A stretch of 64,000 nt of DNA, from positions 7,601,597 to 7,665,596 of the forward strand of contig OX155957.1 of the NCBI GenBank assembly GCA_944548615.1, given 5' to 3'. This document shows positions 1 through 12,188 of this stretch, one piece after another (positions within the stretch are counted from its first letter, which is position 1; each line of letters begins with the position of its first letter). The stretch is from Micropterix aruncella. Lineage: Eukaryota > Arthropoda > Insecta > Lepidoptera > Micropterigidae. The notes beneath the pieces are model-generated. The model did not search any database. It was not told where the DNA came from and saw nothing but the letters and a program-made list of their open reading frames with translations. The position numbers and the translations under genes are program-made.

Positions 1-236
1 CAATTTAATGTTTTCGTGATTTTCGTGATTTCGGTCCGACAAAGTATATGTGTACCGAATATCAAGTCTCTAAGTCCAATATTTCGAGATTGAAGTATGA
101 CTAGCGCGCTCCGATTTCAACCACAATCTTTTCAACTCTTGCCATGACCAAATGATGTTTGCATGCCAAGTTTCAGCTTAATCGGGCGAAGCTTTTGGGC
201 GCTATCGTGGAGGAATACTAACAGACACACACAGAA
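1..236 (+). repeat. Dispersed repeat family A, copy 1 (cut by window edge)
   Basis: The 3' part of a repeat that recurs at about 6432-6860 (inverted), 26969-27490 and 34901-35392. Shared landmarks, in order, are CCAATATTTCGAGATTGA, CTTTTCAACTCTTG and GCGCTATCGTGGAGGAATAC, then a short CA/GA-rich tract. The other copies begin with ACTTTCCCGGCAAGT, which lies outside the window here. No coding function is visible and the class is unknown; a non-autonomous element is likely. Confidence 0.75.
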
Positions 237-479
237 GTGCGTCCCCCTTCGGCTACGTAACGACTAAATTTGGTTGCACATCAGAACTCCGTTGACTACG
301 TAACGACCAATATTGGCGGCTTGCTCCCGGAGCGCACAGTAATATTATTTTCTAATTCGAACGCATCCTAAAATCCATACCAAATATCTCATTATTACCA
401 TAGATAGATAGACGACCGCTAGAATAATTTCGCGCGTCATTTCGCGGATATTTCTGGTAAAATTCCATTGTCAAACATC

Positions 480-915
480 ATATTTTTTTTTTTTTCGAGA
501 AATCAAAATTTTAATTGGTTTTTATGAGCTAATATCTAAATATTTTTGTACGTAAATAAGCGAAACGAAATATTACCTTTGATAGAGAATCTAATAAAGA
601 TCACGATAGTATTTACAATTTCTAAATAGGGCTCCGTATTTTTCCGTAAGACAAGTACAAGTTAGAAATACCGAGTTTTTTTCACTTTTTTGACTTTCTC
701 ATATTTATTCATATTTATCTATTTGTTTTACAAAATGAGATTTCAATATTCTACAAACAATATTTCAATGCGATCATTGAACAGTTATTTACTTATGATT
801 TCTATAATAGTTCTATAGTTATGGTACTTTTTGTCGAGCGCGGCGATATTGCAAGAAATTCCAATAAATTGCCGCGGTCTGCCATAAAATTATGCCGCTA
901 CTCGAAGGGTTAAAG
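480..915 (-). repeat. Dispersed repeat family C, copy 1
   Basis: The reverse complement aligns along its length with 5398-5800. Shared blocks include ATGATCGCATTGAAAT, ATGAATAAATAT, AATTGTAAATAC and ACAAAAATATTTAG. The copies have diverged clearly, so this is an old element. No terminal repeat, coding frame or target duplication could be fixed. Confidence 0.6.
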
Positions 916-1878
916 TAGGATTACGGGCAACAGTTTTTGGCATTTCATGTTATCAGTTCTTTGCTACTGGATTTTTGTCGATAACATTTTAATTGTACAA
1001 TATTATGAATTATGAATTAAGTGGTTGTGAAAGTTCGTTTCGTCACCCGTATTTCGCGAAAGAGACAGATATGCGGAGCGTAAATGAGACGATAACATCG
1101 TCATTACCTAATATTCCAAATTGTAATATTGCTGCTGCCGCGACTCCATTTGTTCGAATGTCGCATGTGAATCGCATTAACTATAACAACTCGAGGGAGA
1201 GAAAAGTAGGGCAAGAAAGAAAAGGCGCTGAGACAAATCGAATTGCTAATCACTTAATACAGTACTCCTACCAATTGTATGTCCTCCTGATATTAAAAAC
1301 TTTTTGCTTCGAGGAACCGATCGATTTCAGATGGATTACGTTCCTATTTCGACTCAGTTTTATAGTAATTCCTTTGCCACCTCTCGTGACGTCACACACA
1401 GTTCGTTTTTCGATTGCCTTTCAAGCTGTCACCCGTACATCGGCGTCATTGTCCCGAAAAGGATGAAAACAAGGACGTTTCCCCCCTAAAGAGACGGCGG
1501 CGTCTCAGTTCACAAAGGAAACATATTTCTGACAATATCAAAAATGCGCACAGTTTTGGGACACAGGTGGGGGCGGCATATATATCGGAATAGTATTATA
1601 TGGAAAACATATTCCCCTAACAAAACAGCTGGTCTGGGGCAAATATCTGCTCGGTTTTCATAAGGCTCGGTCTCCATTTATGTAATGGACTTTTTTCCTG
1701 TGTGAACCTAATTTGTTTTCTATTACATTTTACTTCTCATAATAATCCAAGCAAATTGGCCCATAAATAGACAATCGGCTCAAATAATTCACATAGTTTT
1801 AAAATCGGTAGTTATTCCTCAAGATATCCTGATAAAAATACTGAAAGTCCCTGAGGCTAGGGCGGTAGCCGGGGGTGG
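916..1878. other. No supported gene
   Basis: One 157-codon open frame lies at 993-1466 on the plus strand. It shows no domain I recognise, no clear bias and no splice context, so I treat it as a chance frame. The rest is AT-rich and I see nothing in it. Confidence 0.4.
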
Positions 1879-2278
1879 CTCATACTCACACTCGTTCACA
1901 AGCTCAAAGTCGCGCAACGAGCCATTGAAAAAGCAATGCTTGCAGTTCCACTGCGTGATTGGATCCGAAATGAGGAAATCTGCAGATGAATCAAGGTCAC
2001 TGATATAGCTCGTAAAATTACCGACTTGAAATGACAATGGGCCATATAGCTCGCAGAACCGACAGCTGTTGGGGAAAAAAGGTTCTCGAATGACGACCAC
2101 AAACCGGCAGACGCCTTGTGGGACGCCCCCCCCCCCCCCCTACAATATGTACCGATGGCATAATCAAGGTCGCAGGAAGTAGGTCGATAGAGGCGACTCA
2201 AGACTGCTCGTCATGGCATTCTATGGGGGAGGCCTATATCCAACAGTGGTCGTCTACCGGCTAATGATGATGATGATG
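1879..2278 (+). pseudogene. RTE-type non-LTR retrotransposon, 3' end of ORF2
   Basis: Translation in shifting plus-strand frames gives the C-terminal signature of RTE-clade ORF2: KLKVAQRAIEKAML with LRDWIRNEEI (about 1900-1975), then KVTDIA and TDLKW (about 1995-2035), and finally WHSMGEAYIQQW (about 2213-2250). It closes with a stop and a (TGA)n tail at about 2263-2278. This stretch follows the RT domain and precedes the 3' end in the family. Frameshifts, a poly-C run at about 2137-2151 and loss of everything upstream make it a dead, 5'-truncated copy. The family call rests on the EAYIQQW ending plus the TGA tail, both typical of lepidopteran RTE elements. Confidence 0.85.
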
Positions 2279-3007
2279 GATTTCAGGGTTATCATACCGC
2301 CTATAATATAATGTGTCAATCTATTCGGCAATTGACAAAACTAAGTCCCATTATCCATCATTATTAATTTGTTAACCTCATATTCTAACAATAAATTTCC
2401 CGTACCTTTCCCAGCTTGACATAATGTACTTTTCTCCAATCTATTATTATCGATAATTCTACTTTCCAATTTCCCCATAATTTCCATCAGCCCATTATTG
2501 TCGGCGGAGGAGGGGTAACTTGTATAATCACATATGCGCGCCGGGGGTTTTCCCTTCGTTCGATTGGCTCCAGTCATAGGTAATACCCACTAATGATCAC
2601 CGGCAGACGTTCCTCCTCCTACCCGTATTTCCAAAGCGAATACGATTGTGGTACACTACTGACAGTCCTATAATTTCACCGCTTTCTCGGAATGGAACGC
2701 CACGTGAATGTTTTCCCACAGTTCATCGAGCGTCTCAGCATCAAATATTTAATATCCCCCCCCCCCCTCTCTTAGAGTTTCCGTTTGACAGTTTATCGAT
2801 TTAGAAAACAGCCATGGGTTAAATAATATATTAGAGTGAGAACTATAAAACTTCTAAGGCATGACGTGACGTCTAAAAAGCGGTGGGAATAACACCAGCA
2901 GGATAAATTAGATAATTCGAGATAGGAGGCGTGGCTTGTCCTACAAACATTTCATGTACGCCCCTTTTCGTGTACTTGTTTCGAATACACTCATTAAATA
3001 TTTTCAT
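2279..3007. other. No supported gene
   Basis: Unique-looking AT-rich sequence with a poly-C run at about 2756-2766. A 78-codon minus frame (2341-2577) has no recognisable content. Confidence 0.4.
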
Positions 3008-3965
3008 TATATAGCGTATTAGGTTGCTCAAGTCCGTACTACGATTTGGCAGCTAGGATTTTACTATGAAACGCAACGTGTAGTGTAAACATGACACTCA
3101 TAGCTCCAAACATTCAGTATATATTTTTATTTTCAATATGGCGGTGTGACGAGCCACCCCTTACTAGACTCCAAGTTGTTTGATGTGAGGAGTTGGTGTC
3201 AACTTGCGGGTTATCTCCGTATTGAAAGTCGATTGAAAGTATATCAGAAGGTATTTATTGTATCAGAAGGAATTTATAGTGATTTATATTGCCAGTTTGT
3301 TAACGCTTCCCGAATATGTCAGGGGTTGACGGGAATGGGGTAGCTATCTGCATGAAATTACGAGGGTGCATGGATAAGGATTATAGTTTGTGCTCAAAGT
3401 ATCTCGTAGTCGACATGGCTCGAGTCTGCAGGAATTCAGACTGATGCTTGCTCGTCTCGATATGAGAAAGGAAGGAAGAGGTACCCAAAATGGTCAGACC
3501 CGTTGACCTAACTCGTGAGAGTACTGCCGGGTGATTCCGCCGCTGTCTTGGGCGAGTGATCATTCGAGAAATGATACCCTGGTGCTATTTTCGCCGCCTT
3601 ATAAAGGCCGGAAAATGACGCAATCCAAAATATTCCGAGTACAAATGTTGTTCAATGTAACTGATTTGACAAAGTAGTTAAAATTCGTGCTAATTCAGCG
3701 CTTCACGAGGTGGAACAATGGCTGTCGTGACGTCAGTGCATTTCACTGGAATTCAATGCATTTGTTGACTGGCATGTACGATACTTAGGGATCGTTACAG
3801 TGGCTTTCGGGATATAGCAGTATGTCGGCGCACTATAGATGGCGCTCTAAACACGACTTATACGGTAAAAAAAATATTTTTTAATCATAGCTCTTATTAT
3901 TTTTATGTTTTTTATATAAAGATGACAATTTTTATTTTGTTTACATGTTTCAATGGCTAATTATT
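3008..3965 (+). repeat. MITE family G, copy 1, split by about 660 bp
   Basis: The outer end at 3012-3130 carries GCGTATTAGGTTGCTCAAG followed by GAAACGCAACGTG. It matches the ends of the element at 38332-38743 and the copy at 50087-50400. The next block of the family, with GGCGCACTATAGATGGCGC, resumes only at about 3824-3960. In the copy at 50087 the two blocks are contiguous. The 3150-3812 stretch is therefore extra sequence. It has no clear terminal repeats or duplication that I could define. Confidence 0.6.
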
Positions 3966-5397
3966 ACGCACTTAAATTTTCAGATAGACTAATATATGGA
4001 CTAACTTTTAAGTATAATATGTTTGTTGTATGGGCAGTATAATATTGTCAAATACCTACGTAGTGGGATATAGGTATTTATTTTAATAAATTTTTGACTA
4101 AATACTCAGTTTATACCGAAAATATGCATTAAAGTCTGAGAAAAAAATTGCGAAGTGATGAAGAGTGGTTTCATGGTCCATGTAGGTCGTCATGTACTGT
4201 CACGTATTCGCAGTAAAAATATTTAAAAAAACTTACTAAAAAAATATTTATGTAAATATTTTTACAAGAACATCTTAAGAAATATGGTCCTCATTGGTTT
4301 AAGACTTTCTAATAATTTTTACAAACAAAAATAACTAAAAAACTACGGTATACATATACCTCTCAACGATTTCGTATTCTTTGACCTCAATGAACTATTT
4401 TCGCAAAATCTTTTACACTTAAATTTTGCATTCCTCTTACAATCTGTAAATTTTACAAATGTGTGTTTTTTTATTGCAAATGTAAAATATTTTTCGACCT
4501 AAAGACTATGTATGTATTATAAATATTAAAACCAATATCAACGGTTTGCTCATTTTTATTGAAATTTTAGAATGCTTATTTTCAAAAAGAATAGTGTTAT
4601 CAACACTATTCACCAAAATTGAAAATCGAAGCTCTTTCCAAAAAAGATAATGAAGCATAAACGATCAAGATTAAGGCTCAAAAGATCTGTAAAAGTGGCT
4701 CCAGCCTCCGAAGCATCCAAAAGTAAAACGTAAAAAAGTAACGAATCACAATAACATAACGAATTCCAATAACTTGGAGATTACATCTTACATATTTCAA
4801 ATTACAATCTTTGAAATTACATTACATTATTCTTTCGCCGCAAATTACCCACCTACAATTCTAATAACTTGAGTTGCCCAATAAACACCGGCAGAGGCAA
4901 AGCTGTAGCTTTTTCCCCCTGCAATATTATCGGATATTTTCCATTACTCTTGGCGAAATGTCGCATTATGAGCGAATCGTTGCGGCGAAACGAGTATTGC
5001 CTGAATACTGCCCCACTTTCCGCTGCCAATTTTTATCCCATCTGCTAGGGCGGCCCGCCCAAACGACCCATGAACGTGGAAAGGTTTGTAAAGGGACGTA
5101 GAACGTGGAACGGAGTCTGCAGTCACTTTTACATAAGAAATATAGATGATATGTTTTTAAATTTTTATAACTATATATTTAAAAAAATATATTTTTAAAG
5201 ATAGTATAGCTCATTAAAAAAAACTTATTTAGTTGTAATGAAAAAACGTCAATTATAGCTACAGTAGAAACCCTCTTATGTGCCCTCCAGTGGAGAGCTC
5301 AATGATATTGTGAGTTGTTGTTGAGTCTTTTTTAGACTATACTGGGAGAGTTAGAACGGTGACTGATTAGAAGGGTTCTGCTGAAAAACGAAAAATA
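3966..5397. other. No supported gene
   Basis: AT-rich sequence with many short A and T runs. The frames at 4874-5126 overlap on both strands and show no family resemblance. Confidence 0.4.
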
Positions 5398-5800
5398 AAT
5401 ATAAATATTTAACCCCTAAACTCGTGAAGGAAAACTCAGCCGCCCCTTTTGCACGCGAGTTTCGCTCGTGAAATCGACGCGAATCGATGGCCTTGAGAAA
5501 AACTACCATAACTTATAAATCACTATACGGATCATAAAAAAAACTTTAAAATGATCGCATTGAAATTTGAAATATAAAACATTATAACCTTATCTCGTAA
5601 AACAATTAAGATAATTATGAATAAATATTACAAAGTTGGCGAACTGAAAAAACTCGCCTATTCAATCATTTCGAAGTTTTTATCACAAAATCGGAACTCT
5701 ATGCAAAAATTGTAAATACAGTTATGTTCTTTATTAAATGCTTTACCAAAACTATTATTTTGTTTTACTTATTTGCTTACAAAAATATTTAGTTATTGAG
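5398..5800 (+). repeat. Dispersed repeat family C, copy 2
   Basis: Inverted relative to copy 1 at 480-915, with the shared blocks listed there in the same order. It starts near TTAACCCCTAAACTCGTGAA, matching the reverse complement of CTACTCGAAGGGTTAAAG in copy 1. Confidence 0.6.
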
Positions 5801-6431
5801 CCAAGAAAAAATTGATGATGAATTTGATGTATTTCATATTTAACAGAAAATACAAATAATATAAATATTTATATTAATAGATAATAAAATACACTTATTC
5901 AATCATGGCGTATTTGATACTACTTTAATATAATCTTAACATATTTGAAGAAATGACTTAAAGTTTTGAAATCTCTAGGAGTGCACTCAAAATCGAGGTA
6001 TAGCAGTAAAAATAGCGGAATAAAGACCGCCGCTGCAAAAACTCCTCTAATTAATTATATGAGAGGGCGAAATTTGTAAAAAGAAATATCCGACGAGATG
6101 GACCCGTCGAGATAGGCGCACTTAATGGGCGCGATCGCTATCGCAACGAGCGTCTACACGAATTACTTCAGGCGTGATATTACGGGGAAAATGAAAACTT
6201 GACATTTATCCCTCTGAAATTAACGACAAGATTTCGGGGGAAGTTTCCGCGGCTCTGAGCGGATCATATTCGAATTTTAGAATTTCAATTTAAAGTTTTC
6301 GGCGTTGCGAAAGATGCTAAAGGGTATAGCGTTTCGTGGAAAATGAATATGGTTTTAGTTTGGAGGATCTTATTTTGTGAACTCTCGAAAATGTACATCT
6401 TTTGATAGAATTCACATTACTTTAAGCGATT
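5801..6431. other. No supported gene
   Basis: No recognisable coding sequence, RNA gene or repeat beyond simple AT-rich stretches. Confidence 0.4.
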
Positions 6432-6860
6432 TTTACTTTCCCAGTCCAAGGGAAAGCATTGGGAACGCGTTAAAAAAATCAAGATGAAGACGAAAATATC
6501 CATTTTGAACCCCCCCCCCCTCCCCCCCCGAGACGAATAGGACCATTTCCAGACGGAATTCTGTCTGTGAGTCTGTGTGTGTATATTCATCCACGATAGC
6601 GCCTAAACGCTTCATCCGATTGAGCTGGAATTCGGAATGTAGGCATCATTCGTTTATGGTAAGAGTTGAAAAGATTGTAGTTAAAATCGGTCTACCAGAG
6701 GGCGCATTAGTTATACTTCAATCTCGAAATATTGCAGGTAAAGACATGAAATGGCGACATAAATGCCTTGTTGGACCAAAATCACGTTGTGAAATTTTGA
6801 ATAAAATATCTCATATACATACAAACTATACCAATAATATTTAAAATCTGCCATATTTAA
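6432..6860 (-). repeat. Dispersed repeat family A, copy 2
   Basis: An inverted copy containing the reverse complements of the family A landmarks, including CACGATAGCGCCTAAACGCT and CAAGAGTTGAAAAG-type sequence. It also shows the family's downstream part: a C-rich run at 6509-6529, then GAGACGAATAGGACCATTTC. The 27425 copy has the reverse complement of the same unit. The 89-codon frame at 6575-6844 comes from the repeat and is not evidence of a gene. Confidence 0.75.
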
Positions 6861-7119
6861 GAAAATACTACAACATTTTTCGGAAAAATACCGGAAATTA
6901 CTACAACTATGTTACGAAATGTCGCGCGGGGGAAAGGTTGGGTTGGCGCGAGGGGGGGGGGCTTATTTATTATCCGGAAAGTCTTGGGGTGACACAGCCG
7001 ATTTTTTCAAAGGTGTTTTTTTTAAACCGTTTCGACACTATTATGGAGGAGGTTATTTGAGGAGGTTATATTAATAACTTAATAAAATTAAAGGAGTAGA
7101 ATACATTGTTTTTTTACAG

Positions 7120-7335
7120 ACATTTGCAACTTCTTTATTTCTTTATTTTATTTATTTGGTAATTCACAATCATCCACAGTAATTGAACATATTCAATTAC
7201 AATATCATAGACCAAAATCCAGTAGCAAAAAACTGATGCTATGCCAGAAACTAATGCTAGTGATCCTATTTCAACCACACCTAACTAGGCAATAGCCTGT
7301 CCTAAGGCAGAAATTTAAATTGTTGTAAATATATG
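7120..7335 (-). repeat. 3' UTR fragment of a Jockey-like retrotransposon
   Basis: It carries ACACCTAACTAGGCAATAG followed by CCTGTCCTAAGGCAG, preceded by TTTATTTATTTGGTAATTCA. The same arrangement lies downstream of reverse-transcriptase remnants at 17855-17945 (minus) and, inverted, at about 37185-37220 (plus), and again at about 28500-28700. This ties it to the 3' end of one retrotransposon family. No coding part remains here. Confidence 0.6.
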
Positions 7336-7539
7336 TATGAACCAATATTTAAAAAAAACTATATATTAAATAATATAGAAAATTTAAGAGAATGTATACA
7401 CTAAGAGTTATTATTATTTCATACAAGCTGGACAATCAAAGTAAAATTGAAAATAACATAATCATTAAAAATGATGATGATGATTAGCTAGTATATAGCT
7501 ATTTCACCTCGAGGATCGACATAAACTCTTTACCAAGTT

Positions 7540-8441
7540 TTGGCATAGGTGCGGATGAGGTCCCAATCAGCTCTCAGGCTAAAATTCTTGGTGTATACCT
7601 CAACCAAAATCTTTCGTGGCAGCCACACATCGAGTAGATGAGACGTAGACTCTTTGGTCGCTTTCATGCAATAAAGAAAGTCAAGAATTTTCTCCCCGAG
7701 GAAAGCAAAATCACAATCTGCCAATCTATTCTCCTCCCTTTCTATGATTATTCAAATTTTGCCTTTCTCGGCATCAAGGAAGATCTAGCCACCAGGGTAG
7801 AAAGGCTGCAAAATGTCTGCATTCGATTCATTTACGACCTAAGAAAGTTTGACCATATTACGGAGTACAGAAGGAGACTTGACTGGCTGACGACCCGAGA
7901 AAGGAGAGATACGAGAGTCCTAGGTTTGCTTTTCAGAATCCTGAAGGGGGTCGCTCCGAACTATCTTATAAGTAGGTTCAAACTTCTATCTTCTCACGGG
8001 CTATGATCTGAAGACAACCTACTGCTCTCGATCCCTAGTCACAGTACTGATTTCTTCTCACACTCCTTCTCTGTACGTGGAGCCCGTCTCTGGAATGCTT
8101 TACCCACGCGTATAAGGATAGCACCTAGTTTGTTTTGCTTCAAACGCAGGCTCAAAGAACACTTGAACCCACGCTCATAAACTTTTCCTTATTTTTTCCT
8201 ATTTTTTTCCTCCCAATTGCGTCCCCTGCGTCATTATAGGTTTATTGTTTGTTTTTTCTTAAATTTATTGTTTTGGTTTCCTGCTCAATTTAAATGAATA
8301 AAATTTAATTTATTAGTTTATTTTTACCGCATAACATGTTATTCCACTAGGTTAAGGTTAGCTGTAAGATATTGCTTTTAGGCAATAAGCTCGCCTTTTT
8401 GTTAAAGCAAATAAAGCGTTTAATTATTATTATTATTATTA
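7540..8441 (+). pseudogene. Non-LTR retrotransposon, RT C-terminal part and 3' end
   Basis: A single plus frame reads from about 7540 to the TAA near 8180, with only two internal stops (TAG near 7636, TGA near 8005). It contains AKILGVYLNQNLSWQPHIE, the conserved block after the RT catalytic domain, then ICQSILLPFYDYSNFAFLG and, near the C-terminus, FSVRGARLWNALPTRIR. This C-terminal signature is typical of CR1/Jockey-type ORF2. A 3' UTR follows and ends in (TTA)n at about 8420-8441. The endonuclease and RT catalytic box (YxDD) are missing, so it is a 5'-truncated dead copy. The exact clade is uncertain. Confidence 0.9.
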
Positions 8442-8903
8442 TATAGATAATCATAATTGATTAAAATAGCCAGTGTACGTCAATTTCAGCCAATTTTAAA
8501 TAAACCCTCTAGGTCAAAAGTTCACCTATCAATAATATCTACCTCGTCTGGCTGCAATGCATTTACGTCATATCTCTGACTATTTTCGTAATGAATCATC
8601 GGACATGAAGCTAACGGACATGAGAAGCCCATTTGCTACGAGCTAATTTTAGCAATAAAGCATTGGAGCTACCGTATAATTTCAAATTCAATTTCAATCT
8701 CGGTTGGAGTGCTTTGCTTAACTGACATGATGCAGTTAATTGGTTTAGCCATTTATATTAAAATATAAACTTTAAACCGTATGAGGGTATCTATATAAAT
8801 CATAAACATACACTGCAATTTAAATGGCATACTTCTATAGTAGGGAGAATATGCAGATTCTAGTAAATAAATATAATAATAATAATAAATCTCTTAATTT
8901 TCA

Positions 8904-9489
8904 ACTAGCTGACCCGTGCCCACTTCGTTGGGCGGTAAAACTTTTACTTGTGATGAAATTATGAGTGTGGTTCAGTTCGTACTGAGTGCTATGATTTATT
9001 TCCTTACTGCCAAAAGAAGGGTTATATTTTTACTGCATATGTATGTATGTATTTGCATCCCAATTATGAATTCATAATTGTTGATAATATGGCCAATAAA
9101 CATGACCTCACGATTTAAATAATTTTTTTAATATAAAATACTACTTTTTGTGACTTAAACATAAAAGTTAGACATATGCTGTCGCTGACTTTTTTGTATG
9201 CATTATCAAGCTCTACAACTTTTCTCTAGAACTTAATCATATATCTGTCATCGTTAAGGCAGCGTTAGTTAGAAACGTTTTCGTCCGACCGTTTTTTCTC
9301 CGACTTACTTTGCAAATCCGACTACCACGAAAAAGTCTTTTTATTTTTCGGATTAATATATAGCCTATGACACTCACAAATAACGTGGCTTTCTATTGGT
9401 AAAAGAATTTTCAAAATCGGTTCAGCAGATCCAGAGATTACTTCCTACAACCTCACAAACTTTTCCTCATTATAATATTAGTATAGATA
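8904..9489 (+). repeat. Dispersed repeat family D, copy 1 (complete)
   Basis: It starts ACTAGCTGACCCGTGCCCAC and ends ATAATATTAGTATAGATA. These are the same ends seen in the minus-strand copy at 44890-45735, and the start recurs at 43288. Internal landmarks are TTTTCAAAATCGGTTCAG and CACTCACAAATAACGTGGCT. It has no open frame. These start and end sequences are common in arthropod genomes; the superfamily is not settled and the element is non-autonomous. Confidence 0.8.
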
Positions 9490-10820
9490 AAAAAAATTGT
9501 GCGTGTCAGCTCTGACGCGCGACTGGAGTTTATTCTTTAAGTGCGATCGTCATTGAATGTATAATAGGTAAAGGGGTTAATTAAAGTTTTTTTTTAATTG
9601 TATGTCGTTTGTATATGGCTACAACATACCTATTATAACATTATGATTTCATGCTTTATTATTCGATTCGAATCGAACATACTGTCGCCATCTATCAAGC
9701 GGCCCTCGAAATACGTCGGAAAAACAGCCACCCACATCACATCTGACATTTCTATTTGTACTACATTTCTACAATGGTCGTTCTAAACTCCGGTAAAGTA
9801 CATTTGTCGTTCTAAAGTCCTCGCTGTGCAATTTTCAGGTCAAGATTCCGGGATAAGCGAGTCGAAAAACACAGCTCTCTATCTCAAAAAACACAGTCCT
9901 CGCTGCGCCATTTTCAATCCACGTCGCGCAGTCTTCGTTTTAAAATCAAATCTTTATTAAAATTAAAGTAACGCTTTTTGTTAACGTGTAAAAATACTGG
10001 TTTTCGCAGCAACGTGATCTAGATAAGGCATGCACACTTCGGTTCTTTTTGGTAAAGCTCGGATCTCGTCGGTCGGTCGCCCTCGGCCCCCGACCCACCC
10101 CGTCGTATCGCCCGCCCGCGCAATTCGTTTTTGCTTAGCGTTTGTTCCTGCGCGCCTCCTAAGAGTAGTAACGTGATGTTATCCTTTAACCTTCCTCAAG
10201 AATTAGGCTATCAAATGCAAAAGGAATGTTTCAAATCCGACTGGTAGTTCCAAAGATTAGCGCGTTCAAAAAAAAACAAACAAACTCTTCAGCCAGAATA
10301 CTAATATCAATAGTATTGATTGTCATTAATGTTCTTTCATATCTCAATTTAATCTTTTAAGTGCCTGCAATCCTGTATTGCAATCTAGAAGCTAAATTGA
10401 CCACCAAAGCCAACATTGTTTATTTAAAATCAGGCCATAAGTACAGTCCACTGAATTAAACACGTGCAATAATAAGCATTATGCGATTTGGAGTATGCAC
10501 ATTGGACTGGAGGCTGCGAGGGGGTTGAATAGGGGTGAATGTGAGGGGGTTAAATGTCGTTTCAGGGGTTGAATTCCTGGAGCGGCTAGCGTGGCCGCTG
10601 TCCACGGCGGTCATTAGCGGAACCTAACCGATTTGAGGTCGTTGCTCTTGAATCATTGCAAATATGAAACCGAGCATTTTTAGTAAAAAATAACAAACTT
10701 TCCAGAAATTCTGTTAAAAGAAAATACAATTTTAGAGATTTTAAACAAACGGCCTCGGAACATCGCAAGTACCTGAAATTAGATTCACAGAAAGTAGTAT
10801 TTTTGGTATATTTTCAAATA
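9490..10820. other. No supported gene; end of a D-like element near 10200-10310
   Basis: The stretch GATTAGCGCGTTCAAA, A-rich and CAAACTCTTCAGC tracts, then a degraded ATACTAATAT resemble the 3' end of repeats related to family D. A GC-rich patch lies at 10060-10150. The hairpin-like CCGCTGTCCACGGCGG at about 10594-10609 is short. No gene is supported. Confidence 0.35.
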
Positions 10821-10846
10821 GGGGAGCGAGGGGCTTATTGTAACAG
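10821..10846 (+). repeat. Left terminal inverted repeat of the pogo-like element
   Basis: It pairs with 12737-12762. Over the first 25 bases the two ends differ at only two positions. It sits directly next to the TA duplication. Confidence 0.9.
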
Positions 10847-11207
10847 GGGTAAGTAGTAACAGTGATTTTTCACCAGGAACTTAAACTTTGTTAACGTATT
10901 TCTTTGACTCAATCTTACCTTTATATCGCGCCTCATAATGTCGTCATAGCCAGAGTCCCGCCAGACGGCGCAGTGAGCGGACTCAAGTACGTGCTTCATT
11001 TCTACCAGGTAATGTAAAATTATACTCTCGTAAAATTTGATTGGCGTTATTAGTATTGACTAATTTGAAAGATTCTGTGTTTTATTTATTTTAAAATTTA
11101 TCTATCTCTGTTGTTGTGTAACAGTTTTAAACATCACTAAGTTGATTAAATAGTTACCTTTATAAATGTTCAGAATTATACTCTGGGGTTAGTTGTAACA
11201 AAATATT

Positions 11208-11239
11208 GGGGCAAGTTGTAACATGTTACAACTTGCCCC
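11208..11239. repeat. Perfect 32-bp palindrome inside the pogo-like element
   Basis: Two copies of GGGGCAAGTTGTAACA joined tail to tail with no spacer. The same motif occurs singly at about 11184-11200 (GGGGTTAGTTGTAACA), inside both terminal repeats, and near 12526-12576. Repeated subterminal copies like this are usually transposase binding sites; that role is inferred here. Confidence 0.85.
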
Positions 11240-11297
11240 CGACTTATCAATAACGGTTTCTTAGCAACCTTGTAATTTCATTTTTTTTTCTTCCAGA

Positions 11298-12188
11298 ATG
11301 AGAGAGTATAAGAGAAAGTCAGAGTGGGCAACACAAAGCCAAGAGGTGTATGAGTTAGCTGCAGCTGAAGTTTTAGAAAACAACTGTAGTATTCGGAAAA
11401 CGAGTCAGAATTTCGGCCTATGTCACGTATCTCTTTACAGATACATTAAGAAAAATAAATATGGATGCCATAATCCAGGGAAGACGATGACTATTTATGA
11501 TATCTCAGGTATAGTTAAGGAGTCATTACCGCTCGCCTTAAACCCTGCTAATATTACGAATGGATTTAAAGCTTCAGGTTTATGGCCTTTGAATGCTGAT
11601 AATTTCCAAGACAGTGACTTTGCGCCATCTTATGTCACCGACCGTCCAGATCCTACTGAAGAACCCGAAAATGCTGTAAATGTAACTGAAAATTTAACGT
11701 CAGAACTATTAGATTCTGCCCTTGAATTGGATATTAGCCAACTCCAAGTTGCTCAAGTATACAAAATTTTTTTTCGCCATCGCCTTTACCAAAGGCGCCA
11801 CCGCGGAAAAAAACACAACAAGCATACACAAAAGAAAATCTACTGTTTTGACGGATACTCCTGAAAAGGAAGCTTTACGAATGGAATATGAAGACAAGAT
11901 GAAGAAAAAACAGAAAAAAAGATGATAAAGATAGGGGCAAAGGAAAGGAGAAGGGGAAAGGCAAAGGTAAATCAACGAAAAATAGACATGAAGTGGAAAG
12001 AGTTAAAAAAAGGGTTTTTTGTTCAGATTCAGAATCTCAGACTGAAGAGTGGTATTGTCTAGTTTGTAATAAAGCTTATAAAGATTCAAATAAATCTTAT
12101 AAGGTTTGCAAGATGTGGGCACATGAAGGATGTGTCACAGGAGACACATTTTTTTGTTTGTATCAATTGTAACTCAGATGAGGATTGA
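11298..12188 (+). pseudogene. Pogo-family transposase lacking its DDE core
   Basis: A plausible splice acceptor (a T-rich tract then CTTCCAG) ends at 11296, just before the ATG at 11298. Residues 1-55 form a pipsqueak/CENP-B-like helix-turn-helix (NNCSIRKTSQNFGLCHVSLY). At residue 60 the frame passes without a break into NPGKTMTIYDISGIVKESLP, followed by FKASGLWPLNADNF and PSYVTDRP. In relatives this block follows the catalytic domain, so an estimated 300 or more residues, including every catalytic acidic residue, are missing in frame. Downstream, frameshifts at about 11765, 11922 and 12163 sit in homopolymer runs. The last segment holds a PHD-like finger with WYCLVCNKAY, CKMWAHEGC and, after the last shift, CINCNSDED. 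A repressor-like role is possible but unproven. Confidence 0.85.

Noticed and set aside
993..1466. 157-codon open frame as a possible gene
   Set aside because: No domain, no supporting exon signals, and low-complexity stretches; likely chance.
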